A stretch of DNA of 64,000 bases from G963665925 sp963678925 (GCA_963678925.1 OY787533.1:1736001-1800000); one strand, 5' to 3'; counted from the first letter of the stretch, positions 24,892 to 34,583 are shown. Notes: a model not told the origin generated them from the letters alone. Made by a program: numbers and translations.

Positions 24892-25140
24892 TCAGCCGCC
24901 TGCTGCCACAGGCATGATTTGGACCACATCCCCCTGATGAAGTCTAGTTCTATAGCCGTTGATCAGAGCGACGTTCTTTCCATTGAGGAGAACTGAGCTC
25001 CGTTTCGCTGCTTTTGAGGCTTCACTTCCGTGGTTAAAGCCAATTTCCTTGACCAGTCTGTCAATCCTGTCCACAGATACAAGCTCTTCTGTCCGCCCTG
25101 TAAGACTGCGCATTTTCCCGTAATACTTGACATGAATCAT
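24892..25140 (-). CDS. MoaD/ThiS-like sulfur carrier protein
   Basis: 82 residues ending in the diglycine VAAGG needed for thiocarboxylate formation, with a ubiquitin-like start (MIHVKYYGKMRSLTG) and the GDVVQIMPVAAGG end. It starts 3 bp after the AOR stop. Such MoaD-like genes beside AOR genes probably supply sulfur for the tungsten or molybdenum pterin cofactor. Confidence 0.85.
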   Translation of the reverse strand: MIHVKYYGKMRSLTGRTEELVSVDRIDRLVKEIGFNHGSEASKAAKRSSVLLNGKNVALINGYRTRLHQGDVVQIMPVAAGG

Positions 25141-25143
25141 AGC

Positions 25144-27033
25144 CTACTGCTCGATTCCAAGCTGCTGCTTTTTCTTTTCTGTAGGCCTACCATCACTGTC
25201 CCAGCCTCGAATCTTATAAAATTTTGGAAGCATGGTTTCAAGGTCTACAACAGTCTTTGCATCTTGAGGATCCGCAGGCTCATCTGTCAGTCTTGACGGC
25301 AAGCTGTCATCTGCTTTTGCCAATCCTTCTCGCACATTGAACATACGCTCGATATTATAACCCCGTTCACCGATTTGAAGAAATCCACCTGTTGTCAATT
25401 TCATACCCATAGCTAGGTTGACTGCCTCAACATGGGGCACAAGCTGAAGTGCATTGAAGGGCACTGCACCAGGCAGTTTGTCCCATATGCCGCCGAGTAC
25501 CCCGCCGCCACTGATCATTGCCTTTCCGAGGGTGCCCACGGCTTTGCCGGACGGCTTCATCTTGTAGACGAAGGACGGCACAAGTGTTTGAGCAGACTGC
25601 AGACAGAACCCTGCTGCAGAAATGGCTTCCATGAGGTTCTGAAAGAGAACAGTCATCTCCGACTTGGATTTTGTAGTGGTTGCATCCATGGGAATCGCTC
25701 CCAGGTTTTCAAGCAGTGCCATATAACCGCCATTCAAATGGCAGGCACCACGGTTGGATGTTGCGTATCCAAGACCCATGCCCACTGACTTTCGCGGTTC
25801 ATAGGAGGCAAGCTCAAGACCCTTGGAATGAATGGCGAAGTCCTTACCGCCATATTGTTCACTTAAAATTTTTGACCCCTCGCCCAGTTCTGCATATTTG
25901 CCTTCCCGCAGGGCGATTTTCTTGATGATGTCTACGATATTACCGCCTTGACCGAAACGGATATCAAAGTCAGCAAGACCTTTTTCCTGAAGCTCCATTG
26001 CAAAGGCAAGGGTTCCTCCCAATGAGATGGTATCCATGCCTAAAATGTCCGCCTGGTAGTTGATTTCATTAATCAGGCCCAAATCATCATTTTCGATGTT
26101 GGATCCAAAAAGGCCAATTGTTTCAAACTCTGGTCCTTTGACTTCCTTATCATCCACCATGACCCTGCGCTCACAGCGGATTGGACAACTGATACATCCG
26201 CCATTTCGCGTCAGATAGTTTTCTGCGAGATGCTCACCTGAAATAAGCTCTGCCTTGTCCCACGATCCGCTCTGGAAATTTCGTGTTGGCAGAATGCCAC
26301 TTACATTGCATTTGTGAACCAGGCTCGCTGTTCCATATAGGGGAAGCGATTCTCCCGTCGATGGATGTGACTGTAAAAAGTGCGTCCATTTCTTAATGTA
26401 CTTTTTGAATTTCACATCGTCTGCAACCGGAATTTTTTGCGTGCCGTAGGCAACAAGGCCTTTCAGTTTCTTTGATCCCATAACCGCACCCACACCACAT
26501 CTGCCTGCGACTCTTTCCCCAGACACGGCGCATGCATATTTGACCAGATTCTCACCCGCAGGGCCGATTACAAGCTTTCCATAGCGTTTGTCGAATTCTT
26601 CCTGTACAGCTTCCGCGTCCATCCCCCACAAATGTCCGGCTTCTTTAACTGCAATATTTCCGTCCATAATTTCAATGTAAGAAGGCGCGCCTGCGGTCCC
26701 CTTGATAATAAGGCCCTCATAACCTGCCTTTCTAAGCTTGAAGCCAAAGCTCCCGCCACAGTTGGACGAAGCGATCCCGCCCGTAAGAACATTCTTAGTT
26801 GTGATATTGAAGCGGCTGGAGGCAGGTGCGCCTGTTCCGTTCAATAGACCTGTATTGACAATCAGTATGTTTTCCGGTGAAAGTGGGTCAACACCTTTTG
26901 CCAGTTCATCATAGAGAATCTTGGCACCCAGCGATTTTCCGCCCAGATATTTCATGACCAGCTCTTCTGATATAGGATACTCACTGATTTCATTCTTTGT
27001 TAGATCAATGACTGCATAACGTGGCTTTAACAT
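25144..27033 (-). CDS. Aldehyde:ferredoxin oxidoreductase family protein
   Basis: 629 residues from the ATG at 27033, which has TGGAGG upstream and overlaps the ferredoxin stop. AOR enzymes oxidise aldehydes to acids with ferredoxin as acceptor, using a tungsten-bispterin and one [4Fe-4S] cluster. Visible are the N-terminal AVIDLTKNEI, the SSNCGGSFGFKLRKAGYEGLIIKG pterin region, the cluster motif CISCPIRC, and a downstream cysteine (AAGFCLQS) as likely fourth ligand. Its neighbours are a four-cluster ferredoxin and a MoaD-like carrier. In this context it may oxidise the aldehyde made by the glycyl radical enzyme pathway, which is inference. Confidence 0.88.
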   Translation of the reverse strand: MLKPRYAVIDLTKNEISEYPISEELVMKYLGGKSLGAKILYDELAKGVDPLSPENILIVNTGLLNGTGAPASSRFNITTKNVLTGGIASSNCGGSFGFKLRKAGYEGLIIKGTAGAPSYIEIMDGNIAVKEAGHLWGMDAEAVQEEFDKRYGKLVIGPAGENLVKYACAVSGERVAGRCGVGAVMGSKKLKGLVAYGTQKIPVADDVKFKKYIKKWTHFLQSHPSTGESLPLYGTASLVHKCNVSGILPTRNFQSGSWDKAELISGEHLAENYLTRNGGCISCPIRCERRVMVDDKEVKGPEFETIGLFGSNIENDDLGLINEINYQADILGMDTISLGGTLAFAMELQEKGLADFDIRFGQGGNIVDIIKKIALREGKYAELGEGSKILSEQYGGKDFAIHSKGLELASYEPRKSVGMGLGYATSNRGACHLNGGYMALLENLGAIPMDATTTKSKSEMTVLFQNLMEAISAAGFCLQSAQTLVPSFVYKMKPSGKAVGTLGKAMISGGGVLGGIWDKLPGAVPFNALQLVPHVEAVNLAMGMKLTTGGFLQIGERGYNIERMFNVREGLAKADDSLPSRLTDEPADPQDAKTVVDLETMLPKFYKIRGWDSDGRPTEKKKQQLGIEQ

Positions 27034-27449
27034 GACGGCACCTCCATACCAATGGCCTGCATTGGACATTCTGATGCGCAAATGCCACAGCCTACACATG
27101 CTTTCACATCTGAAAGCACAGCGAATACGCGGATATCACCCTTTCGAACCGGACGCGATATTTCAAGGGCATGCTTGCCGCAGGCATCCACACAAATGCC
27201 ACAGGCGGAGCAGGCTTTCGTATCGATGACGGGTTTTTCCCACTCCTTGCGCGGTACTTTTGCGATTGCCTCCCCTTTAGCATTCAATACTGCGCTAATC
27301 GGACAAGCACGTCCACACGTATCGCATTCCACGCAGCGCTCCGCATTTAGCTTATGTACTGATTTCTTTTCCCCCGTGATCGCTGAAACCGGACATAGCT
27401 GGGCACATACACCACAGCCTACGCACGCCTCCGTAATTTTATAACTCAA
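27027..27449 (-). CDS. Four-cluster ferredoxin
   Basis: 140 residues with four CX2CX2CX3C motifs (CVGCGVCAQLCP, CVECDTCGRACP, CSACGICVDACG, CVGCGICASECP). The third has Gly in place of the usual Pro after the last Cys. It would carry electrons from the adjacent AOR. The start is TTG at 27449 behind AGGGGG. It is the first gene of the ferredoxin-AOR-MoaD operon and lies 65 bp from a GTTA/TAAC operator array. Confidence 0.88.
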   Translation of the reverse strand: MSYKITEACVGCGVCAQLCPVSAITGEKKSVHKLNAERCVECDTCGRACPISAVLNAKGEAIAKVPRKEWEKPVIDTKACSACGICVDACGKHALEISRPVRKGDIRVFAVLSDVKACVGCGICASECPMQAIGMEVPSC

Positions 27450-27513
27450 GATAAATCCCCCTTCACTACCCTCAATGATCCATTATCTAAGTTTTCTGAA
27501 ATTACAAGTTGTA

Positions 27514-27540
27514 GTTAACTTCGTTATATTAACAGCGTTA
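27514..27540. promoter_or_regulatory. TAAC/GTTA operator array, site 1
   Basis: Half-sites TAAC (27516), GTTA (27523), TAAC (27530) and GTTA (27537) alternate with exactly three bases between them, giving a 7-nt period. The outer left half is part of the palindrome GTTAAC (27514-27519). It lies upstream of the ferredoxin-AOR operon. The same pattern recurs at 33039 and 48356. Confidence 0.6.
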
Positions 27541-27607
27541 AGTAATTATATCAATTTCTATTTCTAATTTCAAGAATATTCGCATAGGTATCTTGTTTAC
27601 CAATAAA

Positions 27608-27653
27608 AAAGCACCTCGTCTGCGTATTTTTCATACTCAAAACGAGGTGCTTT
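27608..27653 (-). terminator. Terminator of the GRE1 operon
   Basis: AAAGCACCTCGT pairs with ACGAGGTGCTTT (12 bp), with a smaller GTAT/ATAC stem inside. TTTTTTATTG follows on the minus strand. Confidence 0.85.
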
Positions 27654-27700
27654 CAGTGGACTATTCTTCATTATCCACTCGAGTTTATCTACATTGCTTC

Positions 27701-28069
27701 TTACATGTTCATAAGAAATCCTGCAAGCAGTCCGATCCCAAAGACTGCAAATGCATAGGATAACACATATCGGTAATACAAGGCTTCTGCCACCGTATAG
27801 ACTGCAAACGCTCCCAGAATATACATTACAGACAAGGTCATATCCGTGTGTCCAAGCAGGGTCATCACGCCCGTTGCCACAAAAGTGACACCTATGACCC
27901 ACATGACCTTGACCTTGAATGCCATCTGCTTTTCAGAAGCGGTTGGCGGCACTTCCCTGTGCTGCTTAGCCGCGAGTTTAATACCATCCGCTTTAGTTGA
28001 ATAAATCGTATTGGTGATTGTCTCAAACAGCCCAAATATAACAAGAATCCATCCATAAACCTGCAACAT
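27701..28069 (-). CDS. Small four-span membrane protein in the GRE operon
   Basis: 122 residues with about four hydrophobic segments (YGWILVIFGLFETITNTIY, VMWVIGVTFVATGVMTLLG, LSVMYILGAFAVYTVAEALYY, AFAVFGIGLLAGFLM) and a cytoplasmic loop rich in Lys and Arg. AGGGGG precedes the ATG, and it starts 21 bp after the GRE gene. I do not recognise the family. Its co-transcription with ADH, activase and GRE suggests a role in moving the substrate or product across the membrane, which is inferred only from position. Confidence 0.7.
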   Translation of the reverse strand: MLQVYGWILVIFGLFETITNTIYSTKADGIKLAAKQHREVPPTASEKQMAFKVKVMWVIGVTFVATGVMTLLGHTDMTLSVMYILGAFAVYTVAEALYYRYVLSYAFAVFGIGLLAGFLMNM

Positions 28070-28090
28070 AGCTTTTCCCCCTATATGCTC

Positions 28091-30565
28091 TTACTCAAAC
28101 GACAGTTCAGTACGTGCGATCAGGTCCGCCTGAAGCGCAGGACTTAGGTCAACAAAGTAAGCACTGTAGCCAGCAACACGAACAAGCATGTTTTTGTACT
28201 TCTCAGGATGCTTTTGCGCGTCAATCAGCTTGTCCTTGCTGATAATGTTGAACTGGCTGTGCATGATCTTTTGAGCTACAATTTCGTCAAGTAGAGCGAT
28301 AAAATTGTTTCTACCTGTAATGCCAGATACGGTCGCCGGTGTAAACTTCCAGTTAAGAAGTGTTCCATTGCCTGCACGCTCATGGTCTAGCTTACCAACA
28401 GACTTCGCGATTGCAGTCGGGCCAGAAATGTCATGTGAAGATACATAGGTATGAACTGGGCTGACGCAGTCAGAAACCGGCTCATTGGCCTTTCTTCCGT
28501 CTGGTGATGCCCACTGGACTTGACCGTGCGGTACATTAGCAGATACAGAATAAACGCCAGGAACGTAAGTACCGCCACGTGGGTTTGTATTGCCTTCTAC
28601 TTTTTCGCAGTAGCTATTGAACGCAAATTTCGCAAGCTCATCCGCGTAATCATCGTCGTTTCCGTAGTGGTGCATCTTGTCACTGTTAACCAGCTGGTAA
28701 AGTGCGTCATGACCTTCCCAATTGCTCTTCAGCGCTTCAACAAATGTCTCTGCAGACACCGTCTTGTCTTCAAATACAAGCTTCTTCAGTACTGATAGGC
28801 CGTCTGCTGTCGTTGCAACACCAACTGCCTGTGGGCCTGTATAGTTGTAAAGTGCACCGCCATCAACAACGTCCTTGCCTTTTTCAATACAACCATCCAT
28901 AAGGACCGACAGGTATGGCAAAGGTTTTCTCTGTGCATGTGCAAGATCCATTTTGTTGGTTGCTGAAACCATGACGTCTACCCAGTACTTCATTTGCTTG
29001 TCGAATGCTGCCTGAAGCTCTTCAAATGTTTTGAAATCCTTAAGGTGACCTGTTTGAGGACCAGCTTGTTTACCATCTTGAAGCCACTTGCCATCATTGA
29101 TAGCGAATTCTAGCATCTTAGGCATGCTGAAGTAGCTTGAGTCATGCCATCCGTACTCTTTGCCTGCCACATCGATTTCAACACAACCAACAACTTGGTA
29201 ATCTCTCGAGTCAGCCATCGTTCTGCCGATTGCAAGTGAAGATGGAATGGCTACTTCATCGTTGAACACTTTCGGGTGGCCATAACCAATACGGATAACA
29301 TTCGCAGTCTTAACTTTCAGTTCAAATGGGGTCTTGTTGTGTAGACGTACACAAACCCACGGTACCATGAGACGTGTATGTGCTGATCCATCAAGAACCA
29401 TGTATGTCATATCATTGCTTGCATCTTCGCCATCAGTGCCTACACCACCGATTGTGAGACTCTCTCCGCCCATGCCGCGACCAGAGTTTGACATAACCGT
29501 AATGCGGTCACGCAGCTTTGTTGGCGTCAGCATTTTTACAAAAGCACACTCAAGGAGTTCTTGCATCTGGTGCTTGTCCATCGCACCGCTCTCAAGTGTT
29601 TGCTTGTAGATAGGGTACATGTATTGGTCAAAGCGTCCATAAGAAACCGAGTGGCCATTTGACTCAATGAGGATGAAGTTTGTCGCGAATGTGAACAGCT
29701 GAACTGCATCCCAGAAATCACGCGGTGCATTTTCAGAAACCCACTCAGCAACTTCAGAAATTTTAAGAAGCTCTTCCTTACGCTCTGCAGAGGCTTCTTC
29801 TTTTGCCATATCAGCGGCAAGCTTGCTGTAACGCTTCATGTATGTCATACAACCGTCAAGTGCAATCAGCATTGACTCGTATACTTCTTTCTTCTCTGCA
29901 TAATCCGCTGCTGCAGTATCCAGTACGGCCATTTCTTCTTCAACTGACTTTTTCACACCAGCATAACCCAGCTTAAAAAGTCTTTCGTAGCGAATAGATG
30001 TATGCCCGATGCCACCATGCAGATAAAGATTTAGGAAAGCAACCCCTGTACCCAGATGCGAAAACTCGATTTCTTCAGGTGTAAATACGCCAAGTGCAGC
30101 TTCCTCTGCAGTCTTACCTTTCCAGAAATCTTCGATATCAAGAATGGCTTGCTTCGTTTCATCTGTCGCTTCGTATGGATCAACTTCACGCTCTTCCCAA
30201 GGGAAATTTCTGATTTCGTCGCATACCCATCCGATTGAGATTTCTGGGAAAATTGGCGCTGCCTTCATCGGTGCTGCGATCTCACCAATGATTAGCTCGT
30301 GTGGGTAAATATTGATGTTCACATTTTCAAGGACATGCTTGTAGGCTTTTGCCCACTTGATTTTTGTGCTGTCAGATGCATTCTGCTTGTATGCTTCAGT
30401 TACAAGAACCGCACGCTGATGGTCCACTGTAAATGGCATTGCATGTGCATAGTCCAGAAGTTTGTTGATACGCGGATATGGTGACAGGTTGTCAGCGCAT
30501 CCAGACTCTCCTACATTCCACTCAAAATCATACGGAATTGTACCAATTGGCTTTACCTTTTTCAT
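28091..30565 (-). CDS. Glycyl radical enzyme 1 (PFL-like family, substrate unknown)
   Basis: 824 residues from the ATG at 30565 (GGGAGG upstream). The radical motif RVAGYSAYF near the C-terminus puts the glycyl radical at about Gly799. The thiyl residue is Cys461 in VVGCVEIDVAGKEYGWHD, followed by the general-base glutamate two residues on. There is a single Cys rather than the Cys-Cys pair of pyruvate formate-lyase, so it belongs with the dehydratase/lyase/decarboxylase/fumarate-adding relatives. The GWHD-type segment after the Cys is reminiscent of diol-dehydratase-type members. An adjacent activase, Fe-alcohol dehydrogenase and AOR suggest an aldehyde product. It is about 77% identical to GRE2 over the first 60 residues. 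Confidence 0.87.
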   Translation of the reverse strand: MKKVKPIGTIPYDFEWNVGESGCADNLSPYPRINKLLDYAHAMPFTVDHQRAVLVTEAYKQNASDSTKIKWAKAYKHVLENVNINIYPHELIIGEIAAPMKAAPIFPEISIGWVCDEIRNFPWEEREVDPYEATDETKQAILDIEDFWKGKTAEEAALGVFTPEEIEFSHLGTGVAFLNLYLHGGIGHTSIRYERLFKLGYAGVKKSVEEEMAVLDTAAADYAEKKEVYESMLIALDGCMTYMKRYSKLAADMAKEEASAERKEELLKISEVAEWVSENAPRDFWDAVQLFTFATNFILIESNGHSVSYGRFDQYMYPIYKQTLESGAMDKHQMQELLECAFVKMLTPTKLRDRITVMSNSGRGMGGESLTIGGVGTDGEDASNDMTYMVLDGSAHTRLMVPWVCVRLHNKTPFELKVKTANVIRIGYGHPKVFNDEVAIPSSLAIGRTMADSRDYQVVGCVEIDVAGKEYGWHDSSYFSMPKMLEFAINDGKWLQDGKQAGPQTGHLKDFKTFEELQAAFDKQMKYWVDVMVSATNKMDLAHAQRKPLPYLSVLMDGCIEKGKDVVDGGALYNYTGPQAVGVATTADGLSVLKKLVFEDKTVSAETFVEALKSNWEGHDALYQLVNSDKMHHYGNDDDYADELAKFAFNSYCEKVEGNTNPRGGTYVPGVYSVSANVPHGQVQWASPDGRKANEPVSDCVSPVHTYVSSHDISGPTAIAKSVGKLDHERAGNGTLLNWKFTPATVSGITGRNNFIALLDEIVAQKIMHSQFNIISKDKLIDAQKHPEKYKNMLVRVAGYSAYFVDLSPALQADLIARTELSFE

Positions 30566-30621
30566 TTTACTTCCTCCCAATCTAAGACTTTGATCTTTTC
30601 ATCCATTCCAACACTAAATTA

Positions 30622-31668
30622 TTAAACAGCACTTTCATCCAGCATACAGCTCGCCCCTTCTTGCATTGGAGCCTCTTTATCTAGAATCATTGCTTCTGTA
30701 CATCCTGCTACAGCTGGTAAACCCGCCGCCTGCATTTTCTTTACCGTTACGCGAATTTTTGCTTCTTCAGTTTCACGGTCAACATCCATATAATCCATGA
30801 TGTAGGGCATATCCAGCGAAGCATACTTCTCTTCGCCAAGACGTCTGAACCTGAGCAGCTGTACCTGGACCACTTTATTTCCAAGCGTATTCAGCAGAAA
30901 GTCCATTGTACTTTCAATATTTTCCTCACTGTCGTTATGACCTGGAATAATTGGAATTCTTAGAACAACGGGCTTGCCTGTTGCAACCACCGTCTTGATG
31001 TTCTCAAGAATACGCTCATTACCAACGCCTGTATATTTCTTATGCGTTTCACTATCCATATGCTTGATATCCGTAATAATCATGTCCGTGTATGGAAGGA
31101 TTGCATCGAGCACACTTTCATTTACATGCAGAGCCGACTCTACACAGGTATGAATACCTGCACGTTTGCTTCCTTTGAGAAGTTCCAATGCAAACTCCCA
31201 CTGCATCAGGGCTTCACCGCCGGAAATGGTCATGCCACCACCTGAGCGCTCATAAAAGCCGCGATCTGCAATGATTTTGTCCATGACTTCATCGACAGTC
31301 ATTTCATTTCCCCATGCCTTAAGGGCATTGGTACAGCAGACTTCTGTACACTTCATACAATTGTCGCAAACAGCTCTATCAATACCTGCAACCTTGCCAT
31401 CTTCAATTTTGAATGCACCTTCGTCCTTCTTGTGGCACACGTTGATACAGAAACCACATTGGTCAACACCAATACACTTATTTGGGTAAAGACCTACCTG
31501 AGACTCTTTTTTATAACTCTCAGGGTTGCCACACCAGTGGCATCTCAGTGGACATCCCTTCAGGAATATCTCTGTTCTAATACCTGGTCCATCGTGAATT
31601 GTGAACCGCTGGATATTGAACACATTACCAATCTGACCGCGTGAAGCCTCTTTATTCGTCAAATTCAT
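30622..31668 (-). CDS. Glycyl radical enzyme activase (radical SAM)
   Basis: About 348 residues from the ATG at 31668; a TTG two codons earlier sits at better distance (6 nt) from GGGAGG and may be the real start. It abstracts hydrogen from the GRE glycine. The radical SAM site is CPLRCHWC (CX3CX2C), preceded by RFTIHDGPGIRTEIFLKG, and two extra ferredoxin-like clusters follow (CIGVDQCGFCINVC and CDNCMKCTEVC). The GGGMTISGGEAL motif is present. It lies directly before GRE1. No second activase is in the window, so it may also serve GRE2. Confidence 0.9.
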   Translation of the reverse strand: MNLTNKEASRGQIGNVFNIQRFTIHDGPGIRTEIFLKGCPLRCHWCGNPESYKKESQVGLYPNKCIGVDQCGFCINVCHKKDEGAFKIEDGKVAGIDRAVCDNCMKCTEVCCTNALKAWGNEMTVDEVMDKIIADRGFYERSGGGMTISGGEALMQWEFALELLKGSKRAGIHTCVESALHVNESVLDAILPYTDMIITDIKHMDSETHKKYTGVGNERILENIKTVVATGKPVVLRIPIIPGHNDSEENIESTMDFLLNTLGNKVVQVQLLRFRRLGEEKYASLDMPYIMDYMDVDRETEEAKIRVTVKKMQAAGLPAVAGCTEAMILDKEAPMQEGASCMLDESAV

Positions 31669-31770
31669 CGTCAAATCAATCCTCCCAACCCATTTCAGAA
31701 TTTTCCAAAATATTTGTGCGCAACTCAATTTGTTAATTTAGTATCAAACTAAGTTGTAGGAAGAGCCTCC

Positions 31771-32967
31771 TTAGAGGCTACATACCGTACTTAGAATTTC
31801 ATCTGCTTGTCTATTTGTTAAATATTTCGGAACCGGGTACATGCCATGACATTCTTTAAAAGCCGCTTTACGAATTTCATTAATGGCACTTCTCTCGAAT
31901 TTTTCGAATCGCTCCGGAATATTCAGTTTAGTGTTAAGGTCATAAAGACTCTGAATAAACTTGTCTGCTTTGACACTATCGGAATCGGTGCTATTGCAAA
32001 CGCCTATCAGGCTTGCAAGCTTAGCAAATTGTGGTGTTGCTTCAGATTTGGAGAACTTCATAATATGCGGCAGCAGGATTGCATTTGCAAGTCCGTGAGG
32101 TACACCAAACTTGCCGCCGATATTGTGGGCAAACGCATGAACGTATCCAATGAAGGCTCTCGTAAATGCCAATCCACCGTAGAATGATCCAAGCATGAGT
32201 GCTTCACGACCGTCCATGTCTGTCGGGTTTTCATAAACCTTCAGAAGGTTCTCATAAATAAGCTTGATGCTGATTTCTGAATATCTTCTTGTTTCTTCTG
32301 TCGCATTATTACTAATATATGCCTCTACTGCATGGGTGAGGGCATCTATAGCTGTACTTGCTGTGATATGTGGTGGCAGACCCAAGGTCAGACTCGGGTC
32401 AAGTACTGCATGGCTCGGTACGATCTTCGGGTCGATGATTGTTGTTTTCTTATGTGTTTTCGAATCGGAAATAACCGATACCAAGGTTGCCTCCGAACCC
32501 GTTCCAGCTGTCGTCGGTACTGCAATAAACGGCAATCCCAATTGCTTAACTTTCTTAATGCCTTCAAAAGCCTGTGGCGGCTTATTATTTGTAACCGCTA
32601 CAGAGACCACCTTTGCAGTATCTATTACGGAACCGCCTCCAAAAGCGATAACGCCCTGACACTTATTGTCGAGACATGCTTTCAGTGCAGCTGTTGCAAT
32701 ATCAAAAGTTGGATCTGGCTTCACTTGGTCATAAATACTGTACGAAATGTTATGGCGGTCAAAGCTTTCCAGCATTGTATCAAGCAGTCCCAATCCACGC
32801 AGTACAGAATCCGTAATAACAAGAACATTGTTTAGCTGACTCATCTGAAGAATTTTGTAAAGCTCATTTACCTTTCCAGGACCAATATGTGTAACCGGAA
32901 TAGGCTTTTCAATCAAAGAGAATACTGATTTTCCAGCTCTCGCTTGGATTTTTGATAAAGCGTACAT
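31771..32967 (-). CDS. Iron-containing alcohol dehydrogenase of the GRE operon
   Basis: 398 residues from the ATG at 32967 (GGAGGAG upstream). It has the nucleotide-binding AFGGGSVIDTAK, TTAGTGSEATLVSV, and the metal-binding region with IDALTHAVEAY, FIGYVHAFAHNIGG and GVPHGLANA. It would reduce an aldehyde to an alcohol or the reverse using NAD(P)H. As first gene of the GRE1 operon it probably handles the aldehyde formed by the GRE. It is not close to the Fe-ADH at position 1. Confidence 0.9.
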   Translation of the reverse strand: MYALSKIQARAGKSVFSLIEKPIPVTHIGPGKVNELYKILQMSQLNNVLVITDSVLRGLGLLDTMLESFDRHNISYSIYDQVKPDPTFDIATAALKACLDNKCQGVIAFGGGSVIDTAKVVSVAVTNNKPPQAFEGIKKVKQLGLPFIAVPTTAGTGSEATLVSVISDSKTHKKTTIIDPKIVPSHAVLDPSLTLGLPPHITASTAIDALTHAVEAYISNNATEETRRYSEISIKLIYENLLKVYENPTDMDGREALMLGSFYGGLAFTRAFIGYVHAFAHNIGGKFGVPHGLANAILLPHIMKFSKSEATPQFAKLASLIGVCNSTDSDSVKADKFIQSLYDLNTKLNIPERFEKFERSAINEIRKAAFKECHGMYPVPKYLTNRQADEILSTVCSL

Positions 32968-33038
32968 TGTACTCCTCCTTAGTTTCAAATGGTGATAATT
33001 ATTTTATTAACATACTTGAATTTAATTTACTTTGTTTA

Positions 33039-33067
33039 GTTTACACCGTTATCTTAACATGGTTAAC
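33039..33067. promoter_or_regulatory. TAAC/GTTA operator array, site 2
   Basis: TTAC (imperfect, 33041), GTTA (33048), TAAC (33055) and GTTA (33062, within GTTAAC) follow the same 7-nt period as sites 1 and 3. It lies 72-100 bp before the ADH-activase-GRE1 operon start. Confidence 0.6.
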
Positions 33068-33196
33068 ATTACGGCGCAAGCCTCTTTTTCATTTAAGAAA
33101 AACGTTTTCTTCCTAAAGCTACTATTTCAGCGGTTCTCAGTGGAATAATATTTTTCGCTAAAGCTGCACCTGTCGGTTTTACTATTCAAAAAAAAA

Positions 33197-33236
33197 ATCA
33201 GTTCATCATTATGACACTTCATAACGATGAACTGAT
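33197..33236 (-). terminator. Terminator of the two-component operon
   Basis: ATCAGTTCATC pairs with GATGAACTGAT, with an inner TATGA/TCATA. A run of ten or more T follows on the minus strand. It lies 13 bp after the response regulator stop. Confidence 0.88.
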
Positions 33237-33248
33237 AGACTCGCTTTC

Positions 33249-34583
33249 CTATTTCAAATTGTATTTTTTTATTTTATATTGCAGGGTTCTTCTCGAGATA
33301 CCAAGCTCGTTCGCCGTATGCTCACGATGTCCATTATTGCGATTGAGGGCATCTTGAATTTCCTGAACTTCTCTAATTTCTAAGAGATTCCCCGCTTCTA
33401 TCGGTTTGTTTTCGGTCTTTTCTGTGACTTTCCGTATACGCAAGGGCAAATCATGCACTGATAGCTCATTTCCATCAGCAAGTGCCAATGCGCTTTCTAT
33501 GGAATTCTCCAACTCGCGGACATTTCCCGGCCATTTATAATTTACGAGGATCTCCATTGCCGTAGTGCTGACACGCTGAATATTCTTATCCATCCGCTTA
33601 TTGAATTTATCGAGAAAGAAAGTCACAAGCTCTTGAATGTCCTCCTTATGGTATCTGAGTGCAGGACACTCAATGTGAATGACGTTTAGCCTGTAATAGA
33701 GATCTTCTCTAAACTCATGTGCATTTACAGCCTCTTCAAGATTGCGATTTGTTGCAGCAATGATTCGCGCTCTTATGGGAATTTGAACACCAGACCCGAT
33801 TTTCTCAAATCTTTTTTCTTGAAGTGCTGTCAGGAGTTTAGCCTGCAGATTATGGTCCAGGGTTCCTATTTCATCTAGAAAAATAGTGCCGTCCTTAGCC
33901 AGCTCAAACTTACCGACCTTGTCTTCCGATGCCCCTGTAAATGCTCCTCGAACATGCCCAAAGAGTTCGCTCTCAATCAGGTTTGGCGGTAGAACTGCAC
34001 AGTTCACATGGATGAAGGGCTTTTTTGACCGGTGACTCAGATTATGAATTTCCCGTGCCATCACACCTTTTCCTGTGCCGCTGTCCCCCGTCAGAAGTAT
34101 CGTTGACTCCAAGTCCTTAATTTTACTGATTTTTTTCCTAATATCCATAATACATTGACTTGATCCGATAATGAAGGTATCTACATCACTGGCCGATTTC
34201 TTTATTTCCATGCGTTCACTCAGACGGAATGCCTGGTTGATTTTTTCAACGAGCTCACTGTTTTCAAATGGTTTGGTCAAATAATCATAAGCACCGAGTT
34301 TCATTGCCTCTACTGCATTGTCTATGGACCCATACGCCGTCATCATGATCACGACGACGTTGGCACGCATTCGCTTAATTTCAGATAAAACCTCCAGACC
34401 ATTCTTTTTCGGCATCTGATTATCCAGCACCACAAGATCATAGGTGTTTTTCTCAAATAAGGCACAGCCTTCATCTCCATCGTTTGCAAGATCAACAGAA
34501 TAACCTTCCAGAGTGAGCTCTTCCTTGATGACCTTAAGTATAATACGTTCATCATCTATTACTAAAATCCGTTTACTTTTCAC
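33249..34583 (-). CDS. Sigma-54-dependent response regulator (NtrC family)
   Basis: 444 residues. The receiver domain (1-~120) has phospho-acceptor Asp54 in LVVLDNQMP. The AAA+ domain has Walker A GDSGTGKG (166-173) and the sigma-54 contact loop GAFTGA (213-218), then EIGTLDHNLQAKLL and the R-finger region. The C-terminal Fis-type helix-turn-helix is HTANELGISRRTLQYKIKK. The start is a GTG overlapping the kinase TGA stop. It is the obvious activator for the sigma-54 promoters at 42998, 44798, 49361 and 49630, probably through the TGTGCAA boxes. Confidence 0.92.
   Translation of the reverse strand: MKSKRILVIDDERIILKVIKEELTLEGYSVDLANDGDEGCALFEKNTYDLVVLDNQMPKKNGLEVLSEIKRMRANVVVIMMTAYGSIDNAVEAMKLGAYDYLTKPFENSELVEKINQAFRLSERMEIKKSASDVDTFIIGSSQCIMDIRKKISKIKDLESTILLTGDSGTGKGVMAREIHNLSHRSKKPFIHVNCAVLPPNLIESELFGHVRGAFTGASEDKVGKFELAKDGTIFLDEIGTLDHNLQAKLLTALQEKRFEKIGSGVQIPIRARIIAATNRNLEEAVNAHEFREDLYYRLNVIHIECPALRYHKEDIQELVTFFLDKFNKRMDKNIQRVSTTAMEILVNYKWPGNVRELENSIESALALADGNELSVHDLPLRIRKVTEKTENKPIEAGNLLEIREVQEIQDALNRNNGHREHTANELGISRRTLQYKIKKYNLK

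Noticed and set aside
28091..30565. Calling GRE1 a pyruvate formate-lyase
   Set aside because: PFL needs two adjacent catalytic cysteines; only one Cys (461, in GCVE) is present, and the activase has two extra ferredoxin-like clusters typical of non-PFL systems.
31716..31728. TTTGTGCGCAAC upstream of the GRE activase as another TGTGCAA activator box
   Set aside because: It is a different sequence with two extra bases, it is single, and no -24/-12 promoter lies downstream of it.
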